This document shows, one piece after another, positions 9,800-20,850 of a stretch of 64,000 nucleotides of DNA. The DNA is from Selaginella moellendorffii (taxonomy: Eukaryota > Streptophyta > Lycopodiopsida > Selaginellales > Selaginellaceae), in NCBI RefSeq assembly GCF_000143415.4, contig NW_003314363.1:186001-250000 (forward strand), written 5' to 3'. The number at the start of each line of letters is the position of its first letter. Positions within the stretch are counted from its first letter, which is position 1. A model generated the notes under the pieces. That model was not told where the DNA came from and made no database searches. It was given only the letters and a program-made list of their open reading frames with translations. The position numbers were made by a program, and so were the translations under genes.

Positions 9800-11200
9800 T
9801 GGCATTTCAAAGAATAGTCTATTTTAATTGGGCTAAGTGAATGTTGCTTGATCACAGGTATAGTGAAAATGTAACTATTGCTTGGCATGTTGAGTTTGTA
9901 ATCCGTTTAGAGAGGAAATAATACACAATTCAATGCAAAGGAGAAATAAGTTTATAAACTCTATACTTCTTTTATTGACAAAAGCCCATTAAAACCTTTG
10001 TGAATAGCTATTAGTGTGGTGGGATGGAACATTTAATGAAGCATTGATGAATGTAGAGAATGAGGGATGAATTAAATTAGTTTCAAAAGGCATGATAGTT
10101 GAAATGCATTGTGAGCATAGTGTTTCTATATCCTATTACCAAGGTTTGAAAAGGAAATGAGAAAGTTATAATAGAAATTCATGGAAATCATGATGTAGCT
10201 TATGCAAAGCTATTTGTGTATGGAAATTTATTTATTTCAAACAATCGTTAAAGTTTTGCCTTCAAAAGTCTATTTCTCTCCTATAATGTTTGTTTTACAA
10301 GTATTGTGCATTATAGGGTTTTGATCTGTTTTAATAGGATGTATTTGAAGTTATGATACATAATAATTAATAACTAATGTTAATGCTAAATGCTCATTAT
10401 TCTCTCTTGTATTTAATGTGACTGATGTTAAAAAAATGATAATTGGATTTGTTTCTTTAAACATTTGAAAATGTTGATTGAAATTAAACATCAAAATGTT
10501 ACACTTTACAAATTCCTCTTTAATTTATGTTCAATTGATATTTGATAATCCATATAATGGATTTTGTATGAGGCATTTTCTAATAATTTTTACAAAGTGT
10601 TTAAAATATGCCACACGTTCACTCCTTCAAACTTTGATGTAGCTGTGGTAGAAATGTATGATAAGAATCTATATATTTAACAAGTAATATTTCAAAGTGT
10701 TTGAATGTATTTGCCTATCCTTGCAATATTTGAGCACATTTGACACAAAATAACTAATCATTTTATTGAGTGCTGATTGAAAAGTGATGAGACATACAAA
10801 GTACAGAAAAGCTTATTTATAATGCAATTTCACAAATTTGCTACTATATTGTTATTTTCTCAAACCTTACTCTATTTGAGATACAAACACAAGAGCATAC
10901 TCATTACTTATGCTTTGGATGGCAAACAATTAGATTGCCTTCTACTCATGCAGCTGTTTAGAAGAAAGAGCATGTACAAGTTTATGTTAACATATGTTAT
11001 TTGCTTGATTCTTGTCACAAAACATATATTTTATTCTATAGACATTAAGCATTTAAAAATGGATGGTATGTTATTACTAAAAACTTGCAAACTTCCATGG
11101 TTTAATTTTAGCCTGTTTTTCTTGCTATTGTCTTCACCAAAGAGTAGCATCTATACAAATAGATTTCCAGGAGCATACCTCGTCCAGTTTCATCACAAAG
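9800..11200. other. AT-rich island, probable decayed repeat DNA
   Basis: About 1.4 kb that is strikingly richer in A and T than the flanking genic DNA. It contains only degenerate ORFs; the longest (10777-11286) is composed of Phe/Leu/Lys/Ile codons with no domain I recognise. The composition change is abrupt near 9790 and near 11170. I found no clear terminal repeats. A decayed transposable element is the likeliest reading, but composition is the only evidence. Confidence 0.4.
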
Positions 11201-11353
11201 GTGGAAATCTCAACCAGGAAAACGAAAAGGCTCGTGCCTCACGTCGTCCACTGAGAACCGTGCCCTGGAGAAGCCAGGAGAGATGACTCAGAATCACTGG
11301 TCTTCGCATCAGTCATCCTGGTCAAACTCACCTCCGTCAGTCCACTTCATCAT

Positions 11354-12849
11354 TTAAAGCACAGAAACTAACCGGTGGGAAAAACGCTTGATGCGGGGCT
11401 CCATCATGTGGATTTTCTTCTCCATCTCCATTTCCATGACCTTCAGGATCTGCTTCTGTACCGCTGCTGCGCCATCTCCAGGATCGAACACGATGCCAGA
11501 ACGAAAAAATGGATCCGCCACCTTCCCTCCTTGTTCCCGTCCATGAGATTGCTCCATTCCTTCGCGTGGGCACACTGGGAGCTCGTTTGCAGCCATATTC
11601 TTGCCTGCTGGTTCGAAGTGAGCAGCCGAGAATGGATCCTCTGGGTGACGAAGACGGAGGAGAGAGGCCGAGAACGGCCTTGGCTGCTCGTGAACTTCCT
11701 CAGGCGTGCTAACGATCAGAGGATCCTTCCCCATGTTTCCCTGATTTCCCTGCTGGTATGGATCAGTAGCAGGCAAGAGTGTATCCACCTGGAGGAGAGA
11801 GGCCGAGAACGGCTCACTGAAGATCAGAGGATTCTCCACCACGTTTTCTCGACTTCCCTGCTGGTCCGGATCAGTAGCACGAAGGAGTGGATCCACCTGG
11901 AGAAGAGAGGCCGAGATTGGCCTTTGCTGCTCACTAACGATCAGACAATTCTCCACCACGTTCCCCCAACATTTCTGCTGATCTGGCACTGGGTTAGCAC
12001 GAAAGAGTGGATTCACCGCGACCTTGTTTCCCGATCCGGAGTCATGGCAAGCACCACCGAGAAGAGCTGAAGGTGGCAGCCGCCTTGGAGGCCTCAGGAA
12101 CTTGCGAATCTGAGGATCGGCATTCAGCTGCGACGGTCGATGCTCCAGTCCATTCTCCACTTTGCTCAAGGGAATAAGATACTCCCGCTGGCCGCCGGGA
12201 TGATGGCCACTCCCAGCATAGTGCACCAGGACCTCGTCACGCACCTTGCTTCTTCTCCTCATGCAGTGTATCCAGATGCCGATGATGATGGCCACCATAG
12301 CCAGCAGGAATATGACGATGCCTGCCGCGAGCAAACCGGGAGAAGTCGCGAACACTGCTGCGGCTGCTGCTGCTGATGAAGATGGTGATGCTGATGACGC
12401 CAGACACGGAGGCGGAGCAGAAGTGGCCAGGCCAGGCGTGGTCGATGGTGGCGGCGATGGCAGCCTTGGGTGCCACGTTATGGATGAAGGTGGCGGCGGC
12501 CCAAACCTCCTTGGCCTCCAAGTTATAGTGTCGTGCTTGTTGGAGGAAGCAGCAGGTGGCGGCCCTGTAGCAGCTTGATGTCGAGGTGGAGGGCTCTTCG
12601 CGGGACTCTACCGGGGTGGTGCTCTTCTTGGCGACGGTTTGGGCCTATTGTGCGAGTGCTGCTGTGGCGGTGGCGATGGAGATGAAGCTCCAGTTGGCAG
12701 CGCTTTGGACGGCGGCCCGCTACTCCTCGTGAGTGTGGCGGCGACGGTGGCGGCGGAGATCTCGCCCTCTTTGGCGACGGCGGCGCGCCACCCCTCCTGT
12801 GCGTGTGCTGCGGGGACGGCGGCGGCGGGGAAGCGATTTTGCGAGCCAT
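11354..12849 (-). CDS. Proline-rich single-pass membrane protein with repeats
   Basis: The minus-strand gene begins at MARKIASPPPPSP (12847-12849), about 77 bp downstream of a TATA box. The 5' part is rich in SPPPPSP motifs but changes frame once or twice before 12400, so at least one intron must be removed; a 62-nt GT-AG candidate begins with GTAGCGGG, but the exact exon structure is unresolved. From about 12500 one frame runs unbroken to the stop at 11354: proline-rich ectodomain (PPPPSSITW, LPSPPPSTTPGL), a transmembrane helix (LLAAGIVIFLLAMVAIIIGI) followed by basic CMRRRSK, then about 300 cytosolic residues. The cytosolic part holds three imperfect repeats of 36-45 residues with the cores NPLIVSE and FSASLLQVDPLL. 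The front half resembles PERK-type receptors, but there is no kinase domain. Confidence 0.55.
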
Positions 12850-12925
12850 AGCTATAACTAAACTTGCTTGCTTACCGGAGACAACTCTTCGCTCGACTTG
12901 CTTCCCTTTTCTAGGGTATTAGGGT

Positions 12926-12933
12926 TTATATAG
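12926..12933 (-). promoter_or_regulatory. TATA box and telo-box-like element
   Basis: TATATAAA is read on the minus strand, followed immediately by AACCCTAATACCC, which contains the AAACCCTAA telo-box core common near plant transcription starts. It fits the proline-rich membrane protein gene starting at 12849. Confidence 0.55.
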
Positions 12934-13185
12934 TGAGCCGGGGCGAATATACTTTTTAGAAATGTTAAATTGTTTTCTTTTTTAGTAAATTCTTTTCTAA
13001 AGGCTGGGTCGAAGTATTTGAAAAAAGCATGCTGAGCGGCCGTAAATTTTCTGACTGCCTGTAGTTGCTGGAAGTTCTGAGAAGCGCCTGGCAATTCTGG
13101 CCCGGAATTGTCTTGACGATCCTCAAAGGGACAAGAGCGTGGTGTTTTAATCTCCATACCTTTTGTTTTTCGATTTTCCGACCTT

Positions 13186-13476
13186 CTAGACTTTCACCAT
13201 GGTGCCACCCTCGCGCCCAGCGGCGTGGACACACTGGATAATCTTCGCAATCCTATCTGTGGTGACGTAGAAATCGATGTCTCCTGGAGTTTCTTCGCTG
13301 CGGCAGTCGATATCGATGTGCCTCCCGCCGAAGTAAAAGGCCAGCTTCTCGTGTCTCGAGTCGGGCACATCCACGATACGAACCATCTCCTTCAAGCTCT
13401 CGCCCATTTGCTGCAAACCCACCATGGGAAACAGGGTTTTTCCATAGCGGAACATCACAACCCTCTCGTCGGCCAT
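13186..13476 (-). CDS. Small hypothetical protein, 96 residues
   Basis: A single-exon ORF starting MADERVVMFRYGKTLFP. The sequence is balanced in composition, with conserved-looking segments (FYFGGRHIDIDC, GDIDFYVTTDRIAKI), no signal peptide and no transmembrane segment. I do not recognise the family. The ATG lies about 35 bp downstream of an A/T-rich stretch containing AAATAAAAATAG, which could serve as the promoter. It may be a lineage-specific gene; the only support is ORF quality. Confidence 0.4.
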   Translation of the reverse strand: MADERVVMFRYGKTLFPMVGLQQMGESLKEMVRIVDVPDSRHEKLAFYFGGRHIDIDCRSEETPGDIDFYVTTDRIAKIIQCVHAAGREGGTMVKV

Positions 13477-13718
13477 GGCTATACAAACTTACAAACCCTA
13501 ACACAATGGAATCGACTTAAATAAAAATAGAATCTTCTAGACACCCTTTTTGCTGTAACTTGGTTCCCTTTTTTATTGTATTAAAGTTTCTTTGAGGATT
13601 GTTTGTATATCCTTTATTTATTGTTTGCCTCTGGGATGAGAGGAGAGGGTCGACAGCTAATGTGGTTCTATCCTCTCGACCTCAAGTGTATACTGAGACA
13701 GGTTTTGCTTGCGCAAGG

Positions 13719-14385
13719 ATGGACAAGAGGAGATCACTCAACGTGGTGAGTGCTTTCAAGTTTGCCTGTTCCTTTCCTAATTGTTTAATCTACAGCACCT
13801 GTTTAAGGAGCTACAAATCAGCGGAGAATCCCTGTCGCTGATTGTATCCGATGGATGGCGGCGTGCAAGGCATCCATGTGAGTGTTTTTAAGCATTTGTG
13901 GAACTTGTTCTGATCTCTTCTTTTTCTCAGTGGCCTATGATCTAGTGATTGATAGGCTGGAGTACTTCAATATCCATATGCTGGAAGCGCTTAGCTGTTC
14001 AAGTGCAGGCCTTGGTGAAGGTATCGAAAAACTTTTCAACAGGTACACATGCACACTATTGCAAGGTTGACCAATCATCAAAGTAACTTATAGTGTCGAG
14101 AGTTTGACAAGGGCAAGGATTCCCCAGATTAAATCAGTAGAGCACATGTATCTTGAGGACTGCATCCCAGCAGTGATACAATCGAGGCGTTTGTTCTTGG
14201 CATGGAAGTTAACTAATCATTCACAGGAACATGAGTGGCTGCCAAAGTTCCACTCGAATGTAATTGTTGTGAGGAAGAACATGATCTTCGTTGGTGGAGC
14301 TGGTGTCTTCAGTGTTGCCCTTGTTGGACCCCACCGAGCAATTCTTTGTGAAGCACATCAACTTGTCAACATTTACAGTGGCTGA
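13719..14385 (+). CDS. Unrecognised four-exon protein, partly duplicated downstream
   Basis: Exons 13719-13745, 13796-13877, 13931-14042 and 14094-14385 join in frame to about 170 residues: MDKRRSLNV, HLFKELQISGESLSLIVSDG, AYDLVIDRLEYFNIHMLEAL, then TRARIPQIKSVEHMYLEDCIPAV and IFVGGAGVFSVALVG. All introns have clean GT-AG borders and a typical size of about 50 nt. No family is recognised. A second open frame at 14409-14630 (MLPNEILVMGPPSMEELDISV) sits just after the stop in another frame and may be a further exon or a broken 3' part of the same gene. Exon 2 and its surrounding introns recur at about 14846-15056. Confidence 0.5.
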
Positions 14386-14845
14386 CTCCAAAGGGTCCTC
14401 AAGTAACCATGTTGAACCAATCGATGCTTCCAAATGAGATTTTGGTCATGGGACCTCCTTCGATGGAAGAGCTGGATATTTCAGTCATTGCAAGAAGTGC
14501 CGCCCGGAACTACTACAACGTGGTAGGAATTTGTGAGGAACTCTCTGACTTGGATCCAGCACAGGAGAGTGCTGTGAAGATCTATGATGGAGACTCGCTC
14601 AGCTTGGCAGTGGCATGGGGGCCAAGGTGAGGGATGGTGGAGCTGCGACACAGTTATAGAGAAGGTGGTCAGGCAACATCAATGGTGGGGCTCGGACAGA
14701 GTTATTTGTCTCGCCTAGATCCAGGACAAATCTGTGGCTTGAGATTAAATTGCTTTGGTGCTTATTAAGAAGATCCATTGACTTTTTAGTATATCTTTTA
14801 TTCTGAAAACCTTTCCCTTTGTTTTCTGGATGGGTCCTCTTGAAA

Positions 14846-15056
14846 GTGGGTTTCAAGTGTATGCTGAGGTTTACTCAACGTGCCTATTCCTTTTCTAATC
14901 GTTCTTTAATCCACAGCACCTGTTCAAGGAGCTACAGATGAGCAGCTGCCGCTGATTGTATCCGATGGATGGCAGCATGCGAGGCATCTATGTGAGTGTT
15001 TTTTAAAGTATTTGTGGAAAGTTTTCTGATCTCATCTTTTTCAGAGTGGCCTAGTC
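14846..15056 (+). pseudogene. Partial tandem copy of preceding gene's exon 2 region
   Basis: The stretch repeats, with substitutions and small deletions, the 13680-13935 region: TCAAGTGTATGCTGAG, a pyrimidine-rich intron ending in CACAG, then CACCTGTTCAAGGAGCTACA, CTGATTGTATCCGATGGATG and GTGAGTGTTTTT. The exon-2 copy has lost several bases after GAGCTACAGATGAGCAG, so the reading frame differs. The remaining exons of the parent are not found after it. It is best seen as a truncated duplicate. Confidence 0.6.
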
Positions 15057-15059
15057 TTT

Positions 15060-17700
15060 TAAGTACATGCACACTATTGAGGCTGTAGCACAATCATCAA
15101 AGGAATTTACAATGTTAAGGGTTTAATTATATCAATTTGTAGCAATCAGACAATAAGATAAGGCAAAGATAAACATAAACAAACACACGAGTCCACATTA
15201 TAAAAATAATCTTTACTACATTATAATTGCATGTGATTTGAAATGTATGGGTATGGCATGAAAGTGATGGGCTTCTGCCACATCAGTATGACATGTCAAA
15301 CTAGAGAAGCCCACACATGTACATGTCACTTGAAATCTAACATAGAACACTTTCTTCCTGCTTAGGTAAGAGTGATATCTTTCCCACAATCTTGACCCTG
15401 TGGGCAGTTGTGAGCTTGATCAAACAAGCTCTTGCTTGTGAGGTCTGAGGTAGGGGCTTTTTGGTCTGCATAGATGGGTGCAACATGGGTGTTTCTTCTT
15501 TTTAGAAGCAAGTGAGATCTTGAGCATGTGAATAGTTCTATTTGTTAGTTTATGTGAGAGCTCTTTACACACAAAACTCTTTCTTTGTGTGAGTCTCATT
15601 TGGGACACCATTATGCTATCTGTGTGGGTAGTTGGAATATTGTATTGGATTGCTAGTTAGTTGTGGTTTTTTTTCTTGCTTGGGCTGCAATAGAGATTCA
15701 TGAGTAAGTTTTCGTTTATTTCACTTTTCTTCTTAAGCCTTATATGCATTGTACCATCATGAATGCAATTGCAAAGTTCTAGATTAAGGGATTGTGAAAA
15801 ACACTACATACCTGTTTCATTTTTCACTAGTAAAATATCATAATAGTAGCCACTAAGGAAAGGAAGAAGAACAATCATAGAGCAAAAAAATATGATCAGA
15901 GAGTGTTGCAAATGTGATTTCGGGTATCGAACATTATCTGTCGGCTAGTCCTTTCGGATATTTTTTCTTTACTGCTATGACTGCAGAAAGTCAATATTGC
16001 TGGACCCGTTATTAGTCTCCGCCTAAACTAGTTGAGAAACTGGTCATCACATGTGCATTTAGATCGGAAGGGCACTAAGGAAGGAAATCTTAAGTTGTCA
16101 TTTAATCAAATAAACTTGACACGGTAATGAAAAACTCATGATGTTGGCTTACATTTGCTAGTGTTGGGAACTCCCGCGATATTGAGCTTAGTCCCTCAAT
16201 ATCGTTAGATGATAACTTACTGTGTCTGCCAAACACCCTTGCTAGGACTTCATCTCGGATTTTTTCTTGACACTTCCATGTGTTACGACAATTCGGTCTT
16301 TCTTATATCCCTTTTTAAAGACTCATTCAAAATTCCACTCCCACTTTTGATTTTTCGAGTTAAAGCTTTTGGTCTAAACATGTTATGCTTGTTGACTTCC
16401 ACTTTGACCATTGCTATGTGGCACATTTTTGGCTCCACTTTAGGGCTTAGGTATTTGTGTTTCACAGTATAAAGCATGGGCTTAAGCCCAAGCCAAATGC
16501 AAAACAAAGATAAACATATATTGCATAGAGCTAATAATATCTTAGACTAGTTAATCATGCTCAACTTATTTACTATCTTTATTATACATTTGGAACTTCT
16601 CATTAGATATGGGAATAACACCATCGTGTACAAGAAAATCTATACATTCTGTAATATACTTATTTTACAAATCTAGATACTTTCTAAAAATATCCAATCT
16701 GACTTAAATAGGACCAATATATAATAGCAAAGGTGTTTTAGTGGACATGATAAAGCTATCACTTTAATTATGAACAATTAACTTTATAGTGTCCCAAACT
16801 TGCCATAATGATGATAACCTTTATATATAATTCTTTATAAATAACTTTAACTTTTTCAACTTTTTTACCTCTGAAGTAGCTACCACAAACTTCAATTTAT
16901 GATGTTTATTCTCATTATTGTATCTATAATGATCATCATAACTGAAAGACTCCTCAATGTGTTTGTTATTGTCACATTGATGAGCCATATGAAAGAGGAG
17001 ATGAAAAACAACTTCAAACTCATCTATGGTAGACATTGTATATTTTTTGTTCACAACACAAAACTTTTAAAACTAATTCCACCACTAAAAACCCACATTA
17101 TGCAAAACCATTTAAATAGTGATTAAAGCCTTTGCATCTAGAGTTCCTTTAGTAGCCAAGAACTTTTTTACATTGGCTAGCCAAAATTGGAAAAAGAATA
17201 ATTTTTAATCAATCCATTAGGGAATTTTACTTAAGCACCACAATCTCCAACTTTGAGTGCCTCAATATGCCCATATATAGTGTTATGCATTTCTTCTTAC
17301 ATCTCTTATTAATTTTTATTAAAGGCTTACAACTCATCAACAACATTGTAAATAGTTAAAACCTCTATAACTCTATCAACACCACTATTGGCAAATACCA
17401 TCAACATTAAGATTTTAGTGTTTATCTTTTGTCAGCCATTGCATTTGATACCAATGTTATAATTTAACATTAAACAACAAAACTAAAAGCCTAACCTTTA
17501 CTACACTTTATATTGAAGTTCTTCATTACCCAACCACCCCCAAACTACCTTAAAACTTCAATATGCCACTGCAAAAATGTGAGTTTACCATGACCCATGG
17601 TGAAAATGTGGTCCTAGGGGATTAGAGATTGTCCTAGAAAATGTTAAGGTCCACCAATCAAAGACTGGGTCCGTGGGGGACAGTGGGGGACAGTTTGTTG
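15060..17700. mobile_element. AT-rich region, probable decayed Copia-like LTR element
   Basis: About 2.6 kb of low-GC DNA with no intact gene. On the minus strand, near 17435-17465, the sequence AATTATAACA TTGGTATCAAATGC is followed by ATGGCTGACAAAAG. This matches the usual layout of a Copia-type element: an LTR ending in CA, a primer-binding site complementary to initiator tRNA-Met (TGGTATCA), then the first codons of gag. The frame is broken soon after. Short minus-strand fragments at 16821-17054 could be remains of gag. No intact protease, integrase or reverse transcriptase and no matching LTR pair were found. Confidence 0.35.
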
Positions 17701-18126
17701 TGATCGGTTGAGAACTCAAGTGGAGGTTATTGCAATTTACAGACAAACCGGATCACAATTAAGTTTGGTTTGGAATTTTGGCCATTAAAACGGAGCTCCA
17801 AAAGAACGAGAAAGGTTCCAGCTTTTGAGCACGGGAATGGCACCAAAGATCTTTGGAGGTTCATGAGAAGCCATCATCACGGAGACGCTATGATGCTCCA
17901 CTTGCACTCCAGGAAAGGAATTTGGGAAAAGCCCGCATTTGCTACATTGCTATAGATCTAGATAGCTAGCACAGCGGGCAATCGTCACTGGCAACAAGAC
18001 CAGAGATTAGAAGCGAGCACAACGCCGCGCGCTCTAGCCCTAACCCTACTCGCTGCCTCTGATAAGATCAAGTAGTCTACGGCTAGGATTGAAGAGCTCG
18101 GGTTATTATATATCTCACGTAATACT
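17701..18126. other. Intergenic region upstream of P5CDH
   Basis: This region has no convincing gene. A two-copy direct repeat of GTGGGGGACA lies just before it, near 17675-17695. A short 61-codon ORF (17770-17955) lacks recognisable features. The 3' part merges into the P5CDH promoter with its ACGT-core elements. Confidence 0.4.
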
Positions 18127-18196
18127 GCCACGTGTCAACTTACGAATGGGCCCTTGACTCACACGTGGCTCTAGTGCTAAGGATGCCACGTGTCAA
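18127..18196 (+). promoter_or_regulatory. Three ACGT-core (ABRE/G-box) elements
   Basis: Identical GCCACGTGTCAA motifs occur at 18127-18138 and 18185-18196, with ACACGTGGC in inverse orientation at 18161-18169. CACGTG cores flanked by GCC/GTC are typical binding sites of bZIP factors of the ABF/GBF type. They sit 107-176 bp upstream of the P5CDH start codon, which suggests ABA or osmotic-stress control of proline catabolism; the response itself is inference. Confidence 0.6.
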
Positions 18197-18302
18197 GTTT
18201 GAGGTTTAAACTTAGGGCGATCTGGAGCGCATGGCAGCTAGAAGAATGCAGCGGCTTTTGTCACGGGAATTTCCGATCCCTGCGAGGTTTGATTGGATTT
18301 GA

Positions 18303-20709
18303 ATGCATCGAAGCGATTTCCATGGGCGATTAATCGTTTGTAGAGCGTTCTCTACTCGATCGTCAGTTCCTGTGATGGATTCATCGTCTGCGCTTGCATT
18401 TGCGACGGTATACCCGGATGATCTCTCCACGGCGCATCCTTATCAAGTGGAGAATCTGGGTATGTGGTTTTTCTTCTTTTTGGTTTTCTTGATGCGAGGC
18501 ATCCAGTGCGTGGAAAATGGGGGAAGAGCTTGAAATCTAGCAAGCTGCCGGACCCTCTCAATGGAGGAGAGTTTATCACAGTTCCAGAGGCCACAGGACA
18601 CGAGTTGCCGGTAGGAGATCGTGGAATGGTTTTTCTTTCTTGTGACATGGGTTCATATGATCAGGAGTATATCGAAAGCTTGCAATCGTGTCCAAAGTCT
18701 GGGCTCCACAATCCTTTGAAAAATCCGGAGAGGTTGTAAGCTTGTGAAACTACGCGATGATCTAAGGCTGCGTTCGATCGCAGGTATCTCTTATATGGTG
18801 ATATATCCGCAAGGGCGGCATCGTCTTTGAAGCACCGAGAGGTTGGCCTCACATTTATGTCTTCTGGTTTCTCACGAGATAGCAGGTTGGGCATTTTTTT
18901 GCCAGGCTGATTCAACGAGTTTCTCCAAAGAGTTATCAGCAAGCTCAGGCGGAAGTGACCGTCACGCAAAAGTTTCTGGAGAACTTCTCTGGTGATCAGG
19001 TCGAGTTCTCGCTTTACATTCGTTTCTACATTGTTTTCTTTGCTTTTGAAGTGTCACGTAGCAGTATCTTGTTGTTCTCCAGGTCAGGTTCCTTGCAAAG
19101 TCATTCGCTGCACCTGGAAACCACCTTGGTCAGCAAAGCATTGGATATAGATGGCCTTATGGTCCCGTAAGTGTCTCGGTTCTAGTTTCTGGATTTGACA
19201 AGCATGCGTCCAGGTCGCTATCATCACACCATTCAATTTTCCTTTGGAGATACCGGTGCTCCAGCTTATGGGGGCACTCTACATGGGCAATAAGGCTCTG
19301 GTGAAAGTTGATAGCAAGGTTTGCCAGTACCTTTTCTTTCTTGAGATGCAGAAAGTAGTTGAAACTTTGCAGGTTAGCGTTGTCATGGAGCAAATGCTAA
19401 GATTGCTTCATGCCTGTGGCTTGCCTCCGAACGATACTGATTTTATTAATTGCGATGGCCCGGTCATGAACAAGCTTCTCGTCGAGGTAAGTTTCTGTGT
19501 AGATAGTGCCGCTAAAAGAAAACGAATCCAGGCAAAACCGAGTATGACACTCTTTACTGGAAGCTCTCGGGTAGCAGAAAAGCTGGCTTTGGATTTGAAA
19601 GGTCGAATCAAACTGGAAGATGCGGGTTTTGACTGGAAAATACTTGGGCCAGATGTCAACGAGGTGACTGGTTTCTAAGATCTTTTAGCTGCTTTGGTTG
19701 ACGAGTAGACTTTTGCAGATTGACTACGTTGCATGGGTTTGCGACCAGGATGCATATGCGTGCAGTGGTCAGAAGTGTTCGGCACAGTCCATTCTTTTCA
19801 TGCACGAGGTCGATACTGTTTTCTTAAAGTTAGCAGGAGCTTAAAAGCCGTAGTTGCAGAACTGGAGCTCAAGGAATTTCGTGGAGAAGCTAAAACAGCA
19901 AGCTGCCAAGAGGAAACTGGACGATTTGACGATCGGACCAGTTCTCACGGTATTCAGCTTTAAATCCCATCTTTCAAGTCGACTAACGTCTGATGTTTTT
20001 CTCAGGTCACAACTAAAACTATGTTGGATCACATGGAAAAGCTGCTGAGCATTCCCGGTTCTTCTATCGCGTTTGGCGGAAAGCCTCTCGAGAATCACAG
20101 CATCCCAGACGTGTACGGTGCCATCGAGCCGACTGCCGTCTTTGTACCGCTGAAAGAGATCCTCAAGGACGAGCATTTTGATCTCGTTACAAAGGAAATA
20201 TTTGGTCCATTCCAGGTTCGTCATCATCCAACCAAGCACTGAGTTCATTTCCAAATGCCTTGGAATGTGCATGCACAGGTTATTACAGAGTACAAGCAGT
20301 GTGAGCTCCCACTCGTCTTGAGAGCTTGCGAGAGAATGCATGCGCACTTGACAGCAGCAGTCGTCTCAAACGACGTGGAGTTTTTACAGGTAACGAAAAC
20401 CCCATTTTCGTTAATAGGTCCTTTCTCAAAATCTTGCAGGAAGTTCTCGGGGAAACCGTGAACGGGACAACTTACGCTGGCATTCGAGCTCGCACCACAG
20501 GAGCTCCTCAAAATCACTGGTAAGCTTCTCGAGTTTTGCGAGATAACGAGGAAAAACTATTGTTTTGATACAGGTTTGGACCTGCTGGAGATCCACTAGG
20601 TGCTGGAATCGGAACTCCAGAAGCCATCAAACTGGTGTGGTCTTGCCACCGTGAGATCATCCAAGACTTTGGACCCGTTCCAAAGAACTGGACAAGCACC
20701 ACTTCTTAG
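18303..20709 (+). CDS. P5CDH: Delta-1-pyrroline-5-carboxylate dehydrogenase (ALDH12)
   Basis: Fifteen exons joining in frame to 550 residues: 18303-18459, 18507-18610, 18665-18732, 18784-18841, 18886-18999, 19083-19166, 19214-19318, 19373-19486, 19532-19663, 19719-19808, 19860-19949, 20006-20215, 20279-20389, 20440-20519 and 20574-20709. The enzyme oxidises P5C/glutamate semialdehyde to glutamate with NAD+ in the mitochondrial matrix, the second step of proline degradation. The match to plant ALDH12 runs end to end: VRGKW, DPLNGG, FLENFSGDQVRFLAKSFA, GPVAIITPFNFPLEIP, LFTGSSRVAEKLA, catalytic Cys in CSGQKCSAQS, KEIFGPFQ, TTGAPQNHWFGPAGDP. The N-terminus MHRSDFHGRLIVCRAFSTRSS is Arg/Ser-rich with few acids, as in a presequence. 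An upstream ATG at 18231 opens a frame that stops after 24 codons. All introns are GT-AG and 45-85 nt. Confidence 0.95.
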
Positions 20710-20850
20710 ATGTAGTTCTAAGTTTGAAGCTTATCGCTAGAGAGAAGTCAACTTTAGCAATCCAAGTTACAGATTCCATTTCACTATGATACGAACGTAT
20801 TTTACACTGAGATCTTCGTTTTTTCCTTCCTTTATCCCACTCCGTTTTTG

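Noticed and set aside
10777-11286. 169-codon ORF in the AT-rich island
   Set aside because: Its composition follows the AT-rich DNA (Phe, Leu, Lys, Ile) and there is no domain or promoter; it runs across the island border into different sequence.
12858-13157. 99-codon minus-strand ORF between the membrane-protein gene and the 96-residue ORF
   Set aside because: It covers the TATA box and leader of the membrane-protein gene and has no recognisable features.
18231-18302. Upstream ATG (MAARRMQRLLSREF) as P5CDH start with a presequence-like look
   Set aside because: The frame ends in TGA after 24 codons and the only GT-AG intron that could rescue it is about 27 nt; the ATG at 18303 gives a full presequence. 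It may act as a uORF.
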